Shown piece after piece: positions 45,106 to 53,531 of a stretch of 64,000 bases of DNA. Within the stretch, counting starts at the first letter, position 1. Each line of letters begins with the position of its first letter. This stretch comes from Rubrolithibacter danxiaensis (GTDB lineage: Bacteria > Bacteroidota > Bacteroidia > Sphingobacteriales > Sphingobacteriaceae): assembly GCF_047272945.1 (NCBI RefSeq), contig NZ_JBKOPS010000009.1, forward strand, positions 1 to 64,000, in the 5' to 3' direction. The notes beneath the pieces were generated by a model that was not told where the DNA came from, did not search any database, and saw only the letters and a program-made list of their open reading frames with translations. A program made the position numbers and the translations under genes.

Positions 45106-46401
45106 TTACAATACCTCTACCAGCTTTTCCAGCTTCATTCCCCTCGATCCCTTAATCAATACAGTAGCATCTTTTACCGGGTGATCTTTCAAATAAGTAA
45201 AGGCCTCTTCTGTCGACTCGAAGAAATAACTTTTATCATCCCGCAATTTGCAAAACTCTTTCCCGATAAAAATCTTCTTGTCTGCAGTTATTTTTAAAGC
45301 CTTTTCTAAAATAGCCCGGTGCTCTGCTGCTGATTCATTGCCTAACTCAAACATATCGGCCAGAATGATCACTTTCTGATCGGCGTCTATAGCGTTAAAA
45401 TTATCCAAAGCGACCATCATGCTGCTTGGATTGGCGTTGTAATAATCGCAAATGAGTGTATTTATTTCAGTTTTTGTGATTTGAGAACGGTTGTTACTTG
45501 GTACATACCCGCCAATACCCCGATTAATTTGCTCCGCATTTAATCCGTAATATAAACCGATAGCTGCAGCAGCTAATATATTTTCCAGGTTATAGATACC
45601 TGTTAGATTAGATTTTACACAATGCTTATTCCCTTCCGCAAACCAGTCTACCACGAGGTAGGGATTATTTTCAACCAGGTACCCGTACACAAAACACTCC
45701 GCTTTAGTACCGTAATAAATCGGCTCGGTTAACCCTCTTTCTTCACTCATTGCTACCAAAAAATCATTATCACGGTTTATAAAGGTTTTACCACCACTAA
45801 CTTTCATAAAATCGTACAACTCTCCTTTCCCTTTTTTCACTCCTTCAAAGCCACCAAATCCTTCCAGGTGCGCTTTCCCCACATTTGTAATAAGGCCTGC
45901 AGTAGGTTTTGCTATGCTGCAAAGAAAGGCAATTTCCTTCTGGTGATTGGCTCCCATTTCTATAATTGCGATTTCTGTATCTTCTCTAACTGATAGCAGC
46001 GTTAGCGGAACTCCGATATGATTATTCAGGTTTCCGAGGGTAGCATACGTTTTAAATTTCTCAGATAAAACTGCTTTAATCAGCTCTTTTGTCGTTGTTT
46101 TTCCATTGGTCCCCGTTATGCCTATAACAGGAATATTTAGCTTTTGGCGATGAAATGTCGCCAGTTGCTGCAAGCTTGTCAGCACATCATCTACCAGGAT
46201 ACAACGTTCATCCTTCCGGTATTCTTCTTCATCAATTACCACGTAAGAAGCGCCGCTTTCTAAAGCTGCAGAAGCAAAGGAATTGCCGTTGAAGTTTTCC
46301 CCTTTCAACGCAAAGAAGATACAATCTTTACTTATTTTACGGGTGTCGGTACAAACTACAGGGTGCTTAACAAATAAGGCGTAAAGTTCTTCTATCTGCA
46401 T
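45106..46401 (-). CDS. murF: UDP-N-acetylmuramoyl-tripeptide--D-alanyl-D-alanine ligase
   Basis: A 431-residue cytoplasmic Mur ligase that adds D-Ala-D-Ala to the UDP-MurNAc-tripeptide, the last cytoplasmic step of the peptidoglycan precursor pathway. The ATG at 46399-46401 (MQIEELYALF) is used; six extra codons would require a TTG. The ATP-binding loop GTNGKTTTKE is at about 97-106, followed by NLNNHIGVPLTLL and the central-domain motif EMGANHQKEI. The C-terminal domain has DYYNANPSSM. It is separated from the other mur genes, as often in this phylum. Confidence 0.95.
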   Translation of the reverse strand: MQIEELYALFVKHPVVCTDTRKISKDCIFFALKGENFNGNSFASAALESGASYVVIDEEEYRKDERCILVDDVLTSLQQLATFHRQKLNIPVIGITGTNGKTTTKELIKAVLSEKFKTYATLGNLNNHIGVPLTLLSVREDTEIAIIEMGANHQKEIAFLCSIAKPTAGLITNVGKAHLEGFGGFEGVKKGKGELYDFMKVSGGKTFINRDNDFLVAMSEERGLTEPIYYGTKAECFVYGYLVENNPYLVVDWFAEGNKHCVKSNLTGIYNLENILAAAAIGLYYGLNAEQINRGIGGYVPSNNRSQITKTEINTLICDYYNANPSSMMVALDNFNAIDADQKVIILADMFELGNESAAEHRAILEKALKITADKKIFIGKEFCKLRDDKSYFFESTEEAFTYLKDHPVKDATVLIKGSRGMKLEKLVEVL

Positions 46402-46495
46402 TTTAATGGCTTTGCACAATATTACTGTTCATAATGAAAAAATAAAAGCTAATTTCATAACAACAAACACATATTTTTTAGCAATAGTTTATTGT

Positions 46496-48997
46496 ATGAA
46501 GAGACTAATTATTCTACTGATTTTTTTTCTGACGGTGGCTGCGGATGTTTCGGCTCAGAAAATAATGTCTCCTTCAGAATTTCTCGGATATAATCTGGGA
46601 GATCAGTTTACTCCGCATGATAAAGTGTTATCTTACTTCAATTATATAGCTGCACGAAGTAAGAATGTACAAATAAAAAATTATGGCAAAACTTACGAAG
46701 GAAGGCCGCTCATACTCGCCTTTATTTCTTCACAAAAAAATATAGAGCGGTTAGATGAGATCAGGAGGACCAATCTACAGTTTACAGGCTTACAGCAAGG
46801 CACCCCAAACGAAAGACAGCAACCGGTAATTGTATGGTTAAGTTATAATGTACATGGAAATGAAGCTTCCTCTACCGAAGCAGCAATGGAAATTTTGTAT
46901 CGACTTTCCAGCCCTTCAGATACCACCGTTCAAAACTGGCTCAATAATACCCTTGTAATAATCGATCCCTGTTTAAACCCTGATGGCAGGGAACGTTATA
47001 TAAATTTTTACAATCCGGTAAGGAGTTTACAGCCCGATCCGCTACCTGAGAGCCGCGAACATGCTGAACCCTGGCCGGGCGGGCGTTCCAATCATTACTA
47101 TTTTGACCTGAACCGCGACTGGGCATGGCAAAGCCAGGCAGAAACACAACAACGAATGGCAGTTTATAACCAATGGATGCCGCAGGTTCACGCCGATTTT
47201 CACGAGCAATCTGTAAACTCACCCTATTACTTTGCTCCCGCCGCCGAACCCTTTCATGAAGTTATTACTCCCTGGCAGCGTGAATTTCAAACCCTGATCG
47301 GTAGGAACAATGCCCGTGTGTTTGACCAGAAAGGATGGTCGTATTTTACACGCGAACGTTTTGATCTGCTTTATCCATCGTATGGTGATACCTACCCAAC
47401 CTATAACGGAGCCATAGGAATGACCTTCGAACAGGCAGGAAGTGGCCGTGCCGGACTAAAAGTTATAACTTCCGCAGAAGATACCTTAACATTAAAAGAT
47501 CGCATAGAACATCACCTTACAAGCGGGCTAACTACTATTAAAACAGCATCCGGCAATGCCGCGAGGCTTTTAAAAGAATACAAAAATTACTTTTACACTG
47601 CCAAAAACAAGCCGCCCGGAGAATACAAAACGTACATAGTAAAAGGCGAAAATCCGGAAAAATTAAAGTCCCTGGGTAAATTATTAAAGGCAAATCAAAT
47701 CAACTTTGGCTTCGGAGGCCGCTATACAGGAACCGGCTTCAACTATTTTTCACTGAAAATAGAGCGTTTTACCGTGTCAGCTACCGATATGCTTATTAAT
47801 TCCAACCAACCAAAATCTGTTCTGCTCAAAGTGCTGTTTGAACCACATACCGCTATCAGCGACTCCAATACCTACGACATTACTGCCTGGGCTTTACCTT
47901 ATGCTTTTGGAATAAAGACCTCCGCCACCACTGCACAAATCGATGCGCCGTTAGCTGATTCGCCTTCGCAGATAAAAAAAGAAGAACTAAATACACCTGC
48001 AATTGGGTATGGTTTTAAATGGGATTCGTTTAAAGATGCTGAATTCCTGGCCGTACTGTTAAAAAAGAAGCTTAACATAAAGGTCGCCGAACTACCTTTC
48101 GAAGTAAGCGGCAAAAATTTTAGCGCCGGTTCCTTTATTATTTTCAAGTCGTTGAATCCTGCTATTGCCGGAAACTTTGATGCAAACATAAAAAAGCTGG
48201 CAGAGCAAGCGGGAGTCATATCATTTCCCATAAGTTCCGGGATGGTTGACAAGGGGTCGGACTTTGGCTCAGCAAAATTTCATACGCTTAAAACGCCGAA
48301 AGTAGCTTTGTTTGCCGGAGAAGAAACATCTTCCTTATCTGTTGGAGAGATCTGGCACTTCTTCGAGCAGGAACTTAAATATCCCCTGTCGATTTTACCG
48401 CTTGCTCAGATTGAAAAAACTACGCTGAATAAATTTAATGTTATCATCCTTCCCGATGGCGGGTATAAACCGCAGGTCATCGATCAGCTTCAGAACTGGA
48501 TTGAGAACGGAGGCAAACTGATTGCTTTAGGCGAAGCTGTTAAGTCGATAGCAGACCGGAAAATTTTTAATCTCAAGTCTAAAAATGACAGCAGCGAAGC
48601 CGAAAAAGATGTTTACGAATACCTGAAGCCCTATGAAAACCGCGAACGCGAAAGTATAAAAACAGAAATCCTGGGGGCAATTTATAGGGTTGATTTAGAC
48701 AATACACATCCTTTAGGCTATGGTTTTCCCGATTATTATTATACGCTCAAGACGAATTCAGACCTATTCCAATTCCTGAGCAGTGGCTGGAATGTGGGAG
48801 TTCTTAAAAAGAATAATTATGTAAGCGGCTTCGCCGGAGCGGAAACGAAAAGAAAATTAACCGACGGCCTTTTGTTTGGAACTGAAGAAATAGAAAACGG
48901 AATCATAGTTTACCTGGTCGACGATCCGCTCTTCAGGGGCTTTTGGGAAAACGGTAAGCTCTTATTCTGCAACGCCTTGTTTATGGTAGGATGGTGA
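46496..48997 (+). CDS. M14 family zinc carboxypeptidase, secreted
   Basis: An 833-residue exported protein. The ATG at 46496 gives a signal peptide (MKRLIILLIFFLTVAADVSA); the longer frame upstream begins before it. The M14 catalytic domain covers about 30-370, with the zinc motif YNVHGNEASSTEA (HxxE), DPCLNPDGRERY, RDWAWQSQAETQ and the third-ligand region HADFHEQS. A DUF-type C-terminal half (about 400-830) includes a glutamine amidotransferase-like fold, as in related Bacteroidota proteins. It should trim peptides in the periplasm or outside. Confidence 0.88.
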   Translation: MKRLIILLIFFLTVAADVSAQKIMSPSEFLGYNLGDQFTPHDKVLSYFNYIAARSKNVQIKNYGKTYEGRPLILAFISSQKNIERLDEIRRTNLQFTGLQQGTPNERQQPVIVWLSYNVHGNEASSTEAAMEILYRLSSPSDTTVQNWLNNTLVIIDPCLNPDGRERYINFYNPVRSLQPDPLPESREHAEPWPGGRSNHYYFDLNRDWAWQSQAETQQRMAVYNQWMPQVHADFHEQSVNSPYYFAPAAEPFHEVITPWQREFQTLIGRNNARVFDQKGWSYFTRERFDLLYPSYGDTYPTYNGAIGMTFEQAGSGRAGLKVITSAEDTLTLKDRIEHHLTSGLTTIKTASGNAARLLKEYKNYFYTAKNKPPGEYKTYIVKGENPEKLKSLGKLLKANQINFGFGGRYTGTGFNYFSLKIERFTVSATDMLINSNQPKSVLLKVLFEPHTAISDSNTYDITAWALPYAFGIKTSATTAQIDAPLADSPSQIKKEELNTPAIGYGFKWDSFKDAEFLAVLLKKKLNIKVAELPFEVSGKNFSAGSFIIFKSLNPAIAGNFDANIKKLAEQAGVISFPISSGMVDKGSDFGSAKFHTLKTPKVALFAGEETSSLSVGEIWHFFEQELKYPLSILPLAQIEKTTLNKFNVIILPDGGYKPQVIDQLQNWIENGGKLIALGEAVKSIADRKIFNLKSKNDSSEAEKDVYEYLKPYENRERESIKTEILGAIYRVDLDNTHPLGYGFPDYYYTLKTNSDLFQFLSSGWNVGVLKKNNYVSGFAGAETKRKLTDGLLFGTEEIENGIIVYLVDDPLFRGFWENGKLLFCNALFMVGW

Positions 48998-49039
48998 TGA
49001 GTTGGATTTGGAATCAGGTACGGAAGCGTTAACTCGGTT

Positions 49040-49051
49040 CCTAAATTTAGG
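49040..49051. repeat. 12-bp perfect palindrome
   Basis: CCTAAATTTAGG lies 43 bases past the carboxypeptidase stop. A second weak inverted repeat (TTGTAT...ATACAA, 49071-49089) follows. Neither has a clear T-tract; they could be operator or terminator relics. Confidence 0.3.
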
Positions 49052-49172
49052 CGGCATGGCAACTAAAAACTTGTATAATTTTAATACAAAAACTTTCTTT
49101 TATTATTAATATCTGAAATGGGTGGGTATCCCATCCTTGTGCTATAGCAAGCATATCCGGCGGATTGAAGTT

Positions 49173-49184
49173 TCCTTATAAGGA
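49173..49184. promoter_or_regulatory. palindromic operator of the toxin-antitoxin locus
   Basis: TCCTTATAAGGA is a perfect 12-bp palindrome placed between a TTTC -33-like element (49171-49174) and the TACCTTTG -7 element (49195-49202). XRE-type antitoxins commonly bind such palindromes in their own promoter. Confidence 0.6.
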
Positions 49185-49194
49185 TACATTTGCT

Positions 49195-49202
49195 TACCTT
49201 TG
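49195..49202 (+). promoter_or_regulatory. -7 element of the toxin-antitoxin promoter
   Basis: TACCTTTG is an exact TAnnTTTG match. It ends three bases before the toxin ATG at 49206, so the message would be nearly leaderless. Confidence 0.55.
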
Positions 49203-49205
49203 TTG

Positions 49206-49540
49206 ATGACCAAACTTTTTGAGGTAATATTTTTAGAAGAAGTTTTTGAATTTTTAAACAAACTTGATAAAAAGCATCAGGAAAAAATATTATTAACATT
49301 CGTAAGGCACAAATAGCGCATGACCCCGAATTATTTAAAAAACTTACTGAGGACATTTGGGAACTTAGAACCTTATATCAAGGTTTACATTATCGTTTAC
49401 TTGCTTTTTGGGATAAAACAGATAAAAATAATACGTTAGTTATTTCGACTCATGGCTTTGTAAAGAAAAGAAGCAAGGTGCCTGAAGGTGAAATTCAGAA
49501 AGCTAAGCAAATTATGATTGAATATTTTAACGAGAAATAA
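49206..49540 (+). pseudogene. frameshifted HigB/RelE-type toxin (Gp49-like)
   Basis: The frame from ATG 49206 encodes MTKLFEVIFLEEVFEFLNKL and stops at 49314-49316. A second frame, continuing the family sequence, starts at 49295 (NIRKAQIAHDPELFKKLTED) and runs to the stop at 49538-49540. Joining them restores a protein of about 111 residues of the Gp49-like HigB toxin family, including DIWELRTLYQGLHYRLLAFW and LVISTHGFVKKRSKVP. One base is missing around 49290-49295, where family members have a Tyr or similar codon between KIL and NIRKA. The toxin is therefore most likely inactive, unless the sequence has an error. Confidence 0.8.
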
Positions 49541-49605
49541 CTAAGTCCTTACGTTTTTGTTGATACAATCCAAGCGGTGCAGCTTGTTAAACTCTGCAAA
49601 GAAAA

Positions 49606-49920
49606 ATGAAAACATACACATTAAATGAATTACAGGATAAATTTATCGGGCCGGAAGGAAGTCCAGAAAGAGATAAATTTGAATATGATTTGCAAATGGA
49701 CTTGATAAGTCTTGCAATAAAACAAGCTCGTAAAGAAAGGCATTTGACCCAGGAAGAGCTGGGCAAATTAGTAGGTGTTCAAAAAGGCCAAATATCTAAG
49801 CTTGAAAACAGTGTCAGCAATGTGACAATTGATACGATTATGCGTGTATTTACTGCTTTAAAAGCAAAAGTGAAATTGCAAGTTGAATTGCCTAATAATA
49901 AGATTGTAGTGGGACAATAG
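49606..49920 (+). CDS. higA: XRE-family antitoxin (HigA type)
   Basis: An intact 104-residue helix-turn-helix protein, 65 bases after the toxin remnant. Its HTH spans about 44-90 (IKQARKERHLTQEELGKLVG, then ISKLENSVSNVTIDT). The N-terminal helix (NELQDKFIGPEGSPERDKFE) would cover the toxin. The toxin-first order is that of HigBA systems. As the toxin frame is broken, this protein may now serve only as a repressor of its own promoter, where a perfect palindrome is present. Confidence 0.85.
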   Translation: MKTYTLNELQDKFIGPEGSPERDKFEYDLQMDLISLAIKQARKERHLTQEELGKLVGVQKGQISKLENSVSNVTIDTIMRVFTALKAKVKLQVELPNNKIVVGQ

Positions 49921-49980
49921 TTATGGAATACAGCATTGGTAACTGTTGCACAACCAGTTAATACCTCCTGCTGTTCCTAC

Positions 49981-50012
49981 TGTTCGACATGTTCCGAAAT
50001 GCATGTCGAACA
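49981..50012. repeat. REP-like palindrome, copy 1
   Basis: TGTTCGACATG (49981-49991) and CATGTCGAACA (50002-50012) are perfect inverted 11-mers with the spacer TTCCGAAATG. The arms and the TTCCG loop start are shared with copy 2. Confidence 0.8.
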
Positions 50013-50039
50013 ATAGATCCCTAGTTTTTTAGCCACTGC

Positions 50040-50070
50040 TGTTCGACATGTTCCGCAGGCATGTCGAACA
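50040..50070. repeat. REP-like palindrome, copy 2
   Basis: The same 11-mer arms (50040-50050 and 50060-50070) with spacer TTCCGCAGG, 28 bases after copy 1. Flanking bases CTG before and A(A/T)TAGAT after are also shared, so the repeat unit is longer than the palindrome. Confidence 0.8.
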
Positions 50071-50252
50071 TTAGATAAAAGGATCTATAATCCGGGAGAC
50101 AAACCGAATTATATCCTTTTAAATCCTGTAAGGCTGTGATTGTTGGATAAGAAGAAGAAATACTTGTATAGCAGTTGCGGCGATTATTATGGTATTAGAA
50201 AAGGATTACTGTAATTAGTGATATAGGATTATAAATCCTCCTCATCAATAAA

Positions 50253-50282
50253 TTCGATATGCCTTTGAGAACATGTCGAACA
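50253..50282. repeat. REP-like palindrome, degenerate copy 3
   Basis: TTCGATATG (50253-50261) and CATGTCGAA (50272-50280) pair with a single T-G wobble around a 10-base spacer; the right arm continues into CA as in copies 1 and 2. It lies 31 bases beyond the stop of the ECF sigma gene. Confidence 0.55.
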
Positions 50283-50312
50283 GCGAAAAAAGTTCAACCT
50301 AGCACTTCACCC

Positions 50313-51155
50313 TTACCACTTTTTCCTTTCAATATTTTTAAGTTTTTCAGGATCGATAACGATATTAATCTGAACGACATCCCCTTCCGGTGAGAACTCA
50401 AAAACCTGGCAGCTAACCAGCCTTTCTCCTGAATAGTACAGCAAGGCTGGCTCATGGTTAACCGCTGCAGTAATAATTGAAAAGCCTTTTTGATACGTTT
50501 CATAAACAAACAGCAATAAATCAGAAACAGCAGCAACGCCCTTCAAACTCCGTGCTGCAATGTTCAGGTTTGGCCCTCCGTCTGCATAAAGTGCCACGTC
50601 ATGAGAAAGCAGCTTTTTTAGCTTCAAAACATTACCCAGGCGGATTGCAGAAACATATTCGGTTAGCTTCTCAGAAATGCACGAAGGTTTTCTGTCCTGG
50701 CTTATCCGGTCCGGCTTTAATTTACTTTTTGCCCTGCTTAACAGTTTCCGCGAGTTTTCTGTACTTACAGACAGGAATTCCGAAATTTCTTCATGAGAAT
50801 AATCAAAAGCTTCTTTCAAAATAAAAACTGTCCTTTCTTTAGGGTTCAGCTGTTCCAGCAGTACCAGCATAGAGTAAGAAGCCATTTCTTTCAATTCAAC
50901 AGCTTTATCAGCATTGTCTGTAGCAACAGGCTCCGGAAGCCATATCTCACCGAGTTTCAACCGGCTTCTTTTGCTTTTTATATTGATCGCCTGATTGATT
51001 ACACCTTTAATCAGGTAGCTCTTTTCATTTTCAATGCGTTCTCTCTTTACAGTATAATAATTAGTCATCACCTCCTGAATAGCATCCAAAGCATCGTCAA
51101 CGGTTCCGAGAATATTATAAGCATAAGGAAAAAGCACTTTTTTATAGTCTTTCAT
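50313..51155 (-). CDS. ECF41-type sigma factor with SnoaL-like C-terminal domain
   Basis: A 280-residue RNA polymerase sigma factor. Region 2 lies at about 1-60 (FPYAYNILGTVDDALDAIQE), region 4 at about 95-150 (QLNPKERTVFILKEAFDYSH, then HTH ISEFLSVSTENSRKLLSRAK). The last 110 residues form a SnoaL-like domain as in the ECF41 group; the group's DGGGK motif appears as YADGGPN near 191-197. In ECF41 proteins this domain regulates sigma activity in place of an anti-sigma factor. It is the third gene of an operon behind a monooxygenase-fold protein and a small membrane protein. Confidence 0.85.
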   Translation of the reverse strand: MKDYKKVLFPYAYNILGTVDDALDAIQEVMTNYYTVKRERIENEKSYLIKGVINQAINIKSKRSRLKLGEIWLPEPVATDNADKAVELKEMASYSMLVLLEQLNPKERTVFILKEAFDYSHEEISEFLSVSTENSRKLLSRAKSKLKPDRISQDRKPSCISEKLTEYVSAIRLGNVLKLKKLLSHDVALYADGGPNLNIAARSLKGVAAVSDLLLFVYETYQKGFSIITAAVNHEPALLYYSGERLVSCQVFEFSPEGDVVQINIVIDPEKLKNIERKKW

Positions 51156-51181
51156 GCACTCTGATCTGATTACCTACCTTT

Positions 51182-51409
51182 TTATGACAACAACCATTTC
51201 GAAAACTTACGCTGCAAGAATGGCATGAGTAAAAATACCATAATTGGAACAAGGATAAGTGTTAAAACCAAAGTCCGCACAGGAAGTGGTGGTATAGCAG
51301 CCAGGATTTTTTCGGATAAGGCGAGGACGAACGTAATTGCCGGATAAACAGCCACCCAGGTAAGGACAGCTGTTTTCCATTTTTTTGGACGATTTTTGAA
51401 AGATTCCAT
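51182..51409 (-). CDS. small two-helix membrane protein
   Basis: A 75-residue protein starting MESFKNRPKKWKTAVLTWVA at 51407-51409; an 11-codon extension would need a TTG inside the preceding gene. Two hydrophobic helices (about 14-34 and 39-60) enclose a short loop, and the tail is basic. Similar small membrane proteins accompany ABM-domain monooxygenases. It starts seven bases after the stop of the monooxygenase-like gene and ends 26 bases before the ECF41 sigma gene. Confidence 0.72.
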   Translation of the reverse strand: MESFKNRPKKWKTAVLTWVAVYPAITFVLALSEKILAAIPPLPVRTLVLTLILVPIMVFLLMPFLQRKFSKWLLS

Positions 51410-51416
51410 TTCTAAA

Positions 51417-51725
51417 TTAAAAGATAGGATGAGAAGAATCAATCAAAGTAAACGCTTCAATTACCGGCTCTTTCTCAAGCCCGCTTTCATCCCGCTGTTC
51501 CTGGAAGGATTTGAAGGACGGAAGATCTAAAAACTGGCGCTGCGATTCATCGGAGTTGTAAATGGAAATGTGGCTGAATGTTTTGCCATCTTTAGCCAGC
51601 AGAACAAAATAGCGCATTTCGGGGTCCGCAATGCTTTCTACTTCTGCTAAAAAAGCCCGGACGTTTTCACGGTTCTTTGCTGCAAATTCCTGTTTAACGG
51701 TGTAAGTTACTTTGATAGTTTTCAT
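51417..51725 (-). CDS. antibiotic biosynthesis monooxygenase-like (dimeric alpha/beta-barrel) protein
   Basis: A 102-residue protein with the ABM/dimeric alpha-beta barrel pattern: strand IKVTYTVKQEF, helix NRENVRAFLAEVES, strand RYFVLLAKDGKTFSHISIYN and a helix QRQFLDLPSFKSFQEQRDES. Members act on small aromatic or haem-like molecules, often without cofactor; the substrate here is unknown. It is the first gene of the ECF41 operon and has an ECF41-like promoter about 26-51 bases upstream, so it is the probable target of the sigma factor. Confidence 0.7.
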   Translation of the reverse strand: MKTIKVTYTVKQEFAAKNRENVRAFLAEVESIADPEMRYFVLLAKDGKTFSHISIYNSDESQRQFLDLPSFKSFQEQRDESGLEKEPVIEAFTLIDSSHPIF

Positions 51726-51750
51726 TCTTTTAATTTTTATACACCCCTAA

Positions 51751-51776
51751 GACAAGCAGAAGAAAAAAACGTGACA
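51751..51776 (-). promoter_or_regulatory. candidate ECF41-type promoter
   Basis: The minus strand reads TGTCAC (51771-51776) and, 16 bases on, TGTC (51751-51754). ECF41 promoters in other bacteria have TGTCACA at -35 and CGTC at -10, so the -35 agrees and the -10 differs in one base. It lies directly ahead of the ABM-like gene. Confidence 0.5.
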
Positions 51777-51887
51777 AGTTTTTGTAAAACGGAGATTTAT
51801 AGAAGAATTTAAAAGGGATTTGTATCCTGTTTTCCTGTATTAAAAATCAATTTCGATTTTTAAGTAGGGGTTAACCTATACCAGCCC

Positions 51888-53441
51888 TCATTTAACATAT
51901 TCCAGCCACTTGTCATTACTGTCTTTCAAATCTTCCCGGATAATGTTATTCATTTGTACAGTGAGGTTATTAATTTCCGGCCGGTATTTCTTTGTTCCTT
52001 CAAAGCATTCTTTATAAAGCAGTTTGAAAGATTGTTTCTGCAGCCTGCTATAGGTAATCATCCTCTTCACTTTTCTGCAAAGAACTTCCGGCAGTTTAAG
52101 CCGTTCCATTTCTGCCGTCACACGGAAGTTTTTGTCCCACGGTTCAACTCCTTTTTCTTTAATATGCTGTAATTTCTCCTGCTTATCAGCATAATAAATA
52201 TAGCTGAACACATCCCTGGTCAGGAGTTGATTTTCAAGATACGCGTTATTTAGTTCCTTAAACCGCTCTAACTGGTAATCAGGAATACTGTATAGAGAGC
52301 CCGAAACAATGAGGGAAATAGAAGTTATAACAGCGCCGTATCGCAGGGCATCCGTATTAAGGAAAGGGGGATTATTAATTTTAACGGTAAATAAAAGTCC
52401 GATTATAAATCCGGAAATTAAACCGCCAACATGAGCTGCATTATCAATTTGCTTCCCCATTCCGTTAAACAGCATCAGCGCTATTACCAGGGCCGTGCTG
52501 ATCATCATCGCTTTGCGGGCATTTTTTTCAAATAAATCGGTAGCAAGCATGGCAAGAAAAACTCCAAACATTCCCATAATTGCCCCCGAGGCTCCTCCCA
52601 TAATTCCGGTAGGATGATATATCAGGCTAAGTGTACTTCCGCATATGCCGCTTAAAAGATAGGCCAGAAGGAACTTTTTCGGCCCCAGCTTATTTTCAGT
52701 CATCAAACCGATATAAGCTAAAGCATATGTATTGGAAAAAAGATGCAAAACAGAAAAATGTATAAAGGTATTGCTTGTTAAACGCCAGAAATTTCCCGAG
52801 AGAGTTAAATGACGATTGTTTGCACCAATAGAATAATAAAAGTTCGTGTAAAAGTTTTCCAGATCGGTGTAGCCGTTTCCTTTATTTGCAAGCACAACAG
52901 ACTTTGCTACCAGCAGTATAAATGAGAACAGGAAATAGATGATATTAAGATCAATGATGATTGGAGTTACCAGGTACCCTTTTCTGGGTACAAACAGATG
53001 AAGCACATTCCTGATCTTTTCCTTGGAAGCAAGCGGAGCTGTTTCAAAATAGGAGTTGCTGCTTAAGGCCGCCCGTTCCTGGTAATTCTGTACCTCTTCG
53101 TTCCATACATCCTTTAAATGGAACTCAACGTATTCAAACTCATTAAAAAATTTGTCAAGATTATCGCTGTTTTTACTATAATCATTAAATAAAAGCTGGA
53201 TACCCACGCATTCGCTTTTTACAATGGCAAAGTTTGATTTAATGCGGATAGAAATTTCTTCTGTATACGATTGCCACGAAAGGTTGGTGTAAGCAATTAA
53301 TCCCGATTCCGAAAGATGACTTAATTTCCACCCCAGATTTTCTATAGCCTTTAAAGCTACTACCAGGTATTGTTCCGCAGGAAACTCTCCTAAAGGAATG
53401 TATTTTTCTACTTTGGGCGAATAGCCCCAGGATGCCGGCAT
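51888..53441 (-). CDS. long rhomboid family intramembrane serine protease
   Basis: A 517-residue protein. The rhomboid core covers about 155-360, with oxyanion residues in FIHFSVLHLFSN (His 228, Asn 237 region), catalytic Ser 285 in MGGASGAIMG and catalytic His 337 in AHVGGLISG. It carries an unusual soluble N-terminal domain of about 150 residues (EQYLVVALKAIENLGWKLSH is a DUF-like cystatin-style segment) and a 150-residue charged C-terminal domain. The family is known in Bacteroidota; the roles of the extra domains are not. Substrates are unknown. Confidence 0.88.
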   Translation of the reverse strand: MPASWGYSPKVEKYIPLGEFPAEQYLVVALKAIENLGWKLSHLSESGLIAYTNLSWQSYTEEISIRIKSNFAIVKSECVGIQLLFNDYSKNSDNLDKFFNEFEYVEFHLKDVWNEEVQNYQERAALSSNSYFETAPLASKEKIRNVLHLFVPRKGYLVTPIIIDLNIIYFLFSFILLVAKSVVLANKGNGYTDLENFYTNFYYSIGANNRHLTLSGNFWRLTSNTFIHFSVLHLFSNTYALAYIGLMTENKLGPKKFLLAYLLSGICGSTLSLIYHPTGIMGGASGAIMGMFGVFLAMLATDLFEKNARKAMMISTALVIALMLFNGMGKQIDNAAHVGGLISGFIIGLLFTVKINNPPFLNTDALRYGAVITSISLIVSGSLYSIPDYQLERFKELNNAYLENQLLTRDVFSYIYYADKQEKLQHIKEKGVEPWDKNFRVTAEMERLKLPEVLCRKVKRMITYSRLQKQSFKLLYKECFEGTKKYRPEINNLTVQMNNIIREDLKDSNDKWLEYVK

Positions 53442-53531
53442 ATAATTTTAAGCGTTCCTCTAAAATAAGATATGTTTAGCAGAAATAAAAAAGGAAGGCC
53501 CTTTCCCAATATTCGGTTATATAAAGCAGTA

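Larger units (their letters stand above)
49921..50312. other. gene-free region with REP-like palindromes
   Basis: The 392 bases between the antitoxin and the ECF sigma gene contain three related palindromes (listed separately) and a small inverted repeat AGGATT-ATA-AATCCT at 50225-50239. No open frame of convincing composition was found. Confidence 0.6.

Noticed and set aside
46406..46495. 30-codon extension of the M14 carboxypeptidase
   Set aside because: It would bury the signal peptide inside the protein.
49081..49356. 91-codon minus-strand frame opposite the toxin
   Set aside because: It is the antisense shadow of the frameshifted toxin and its promoter.
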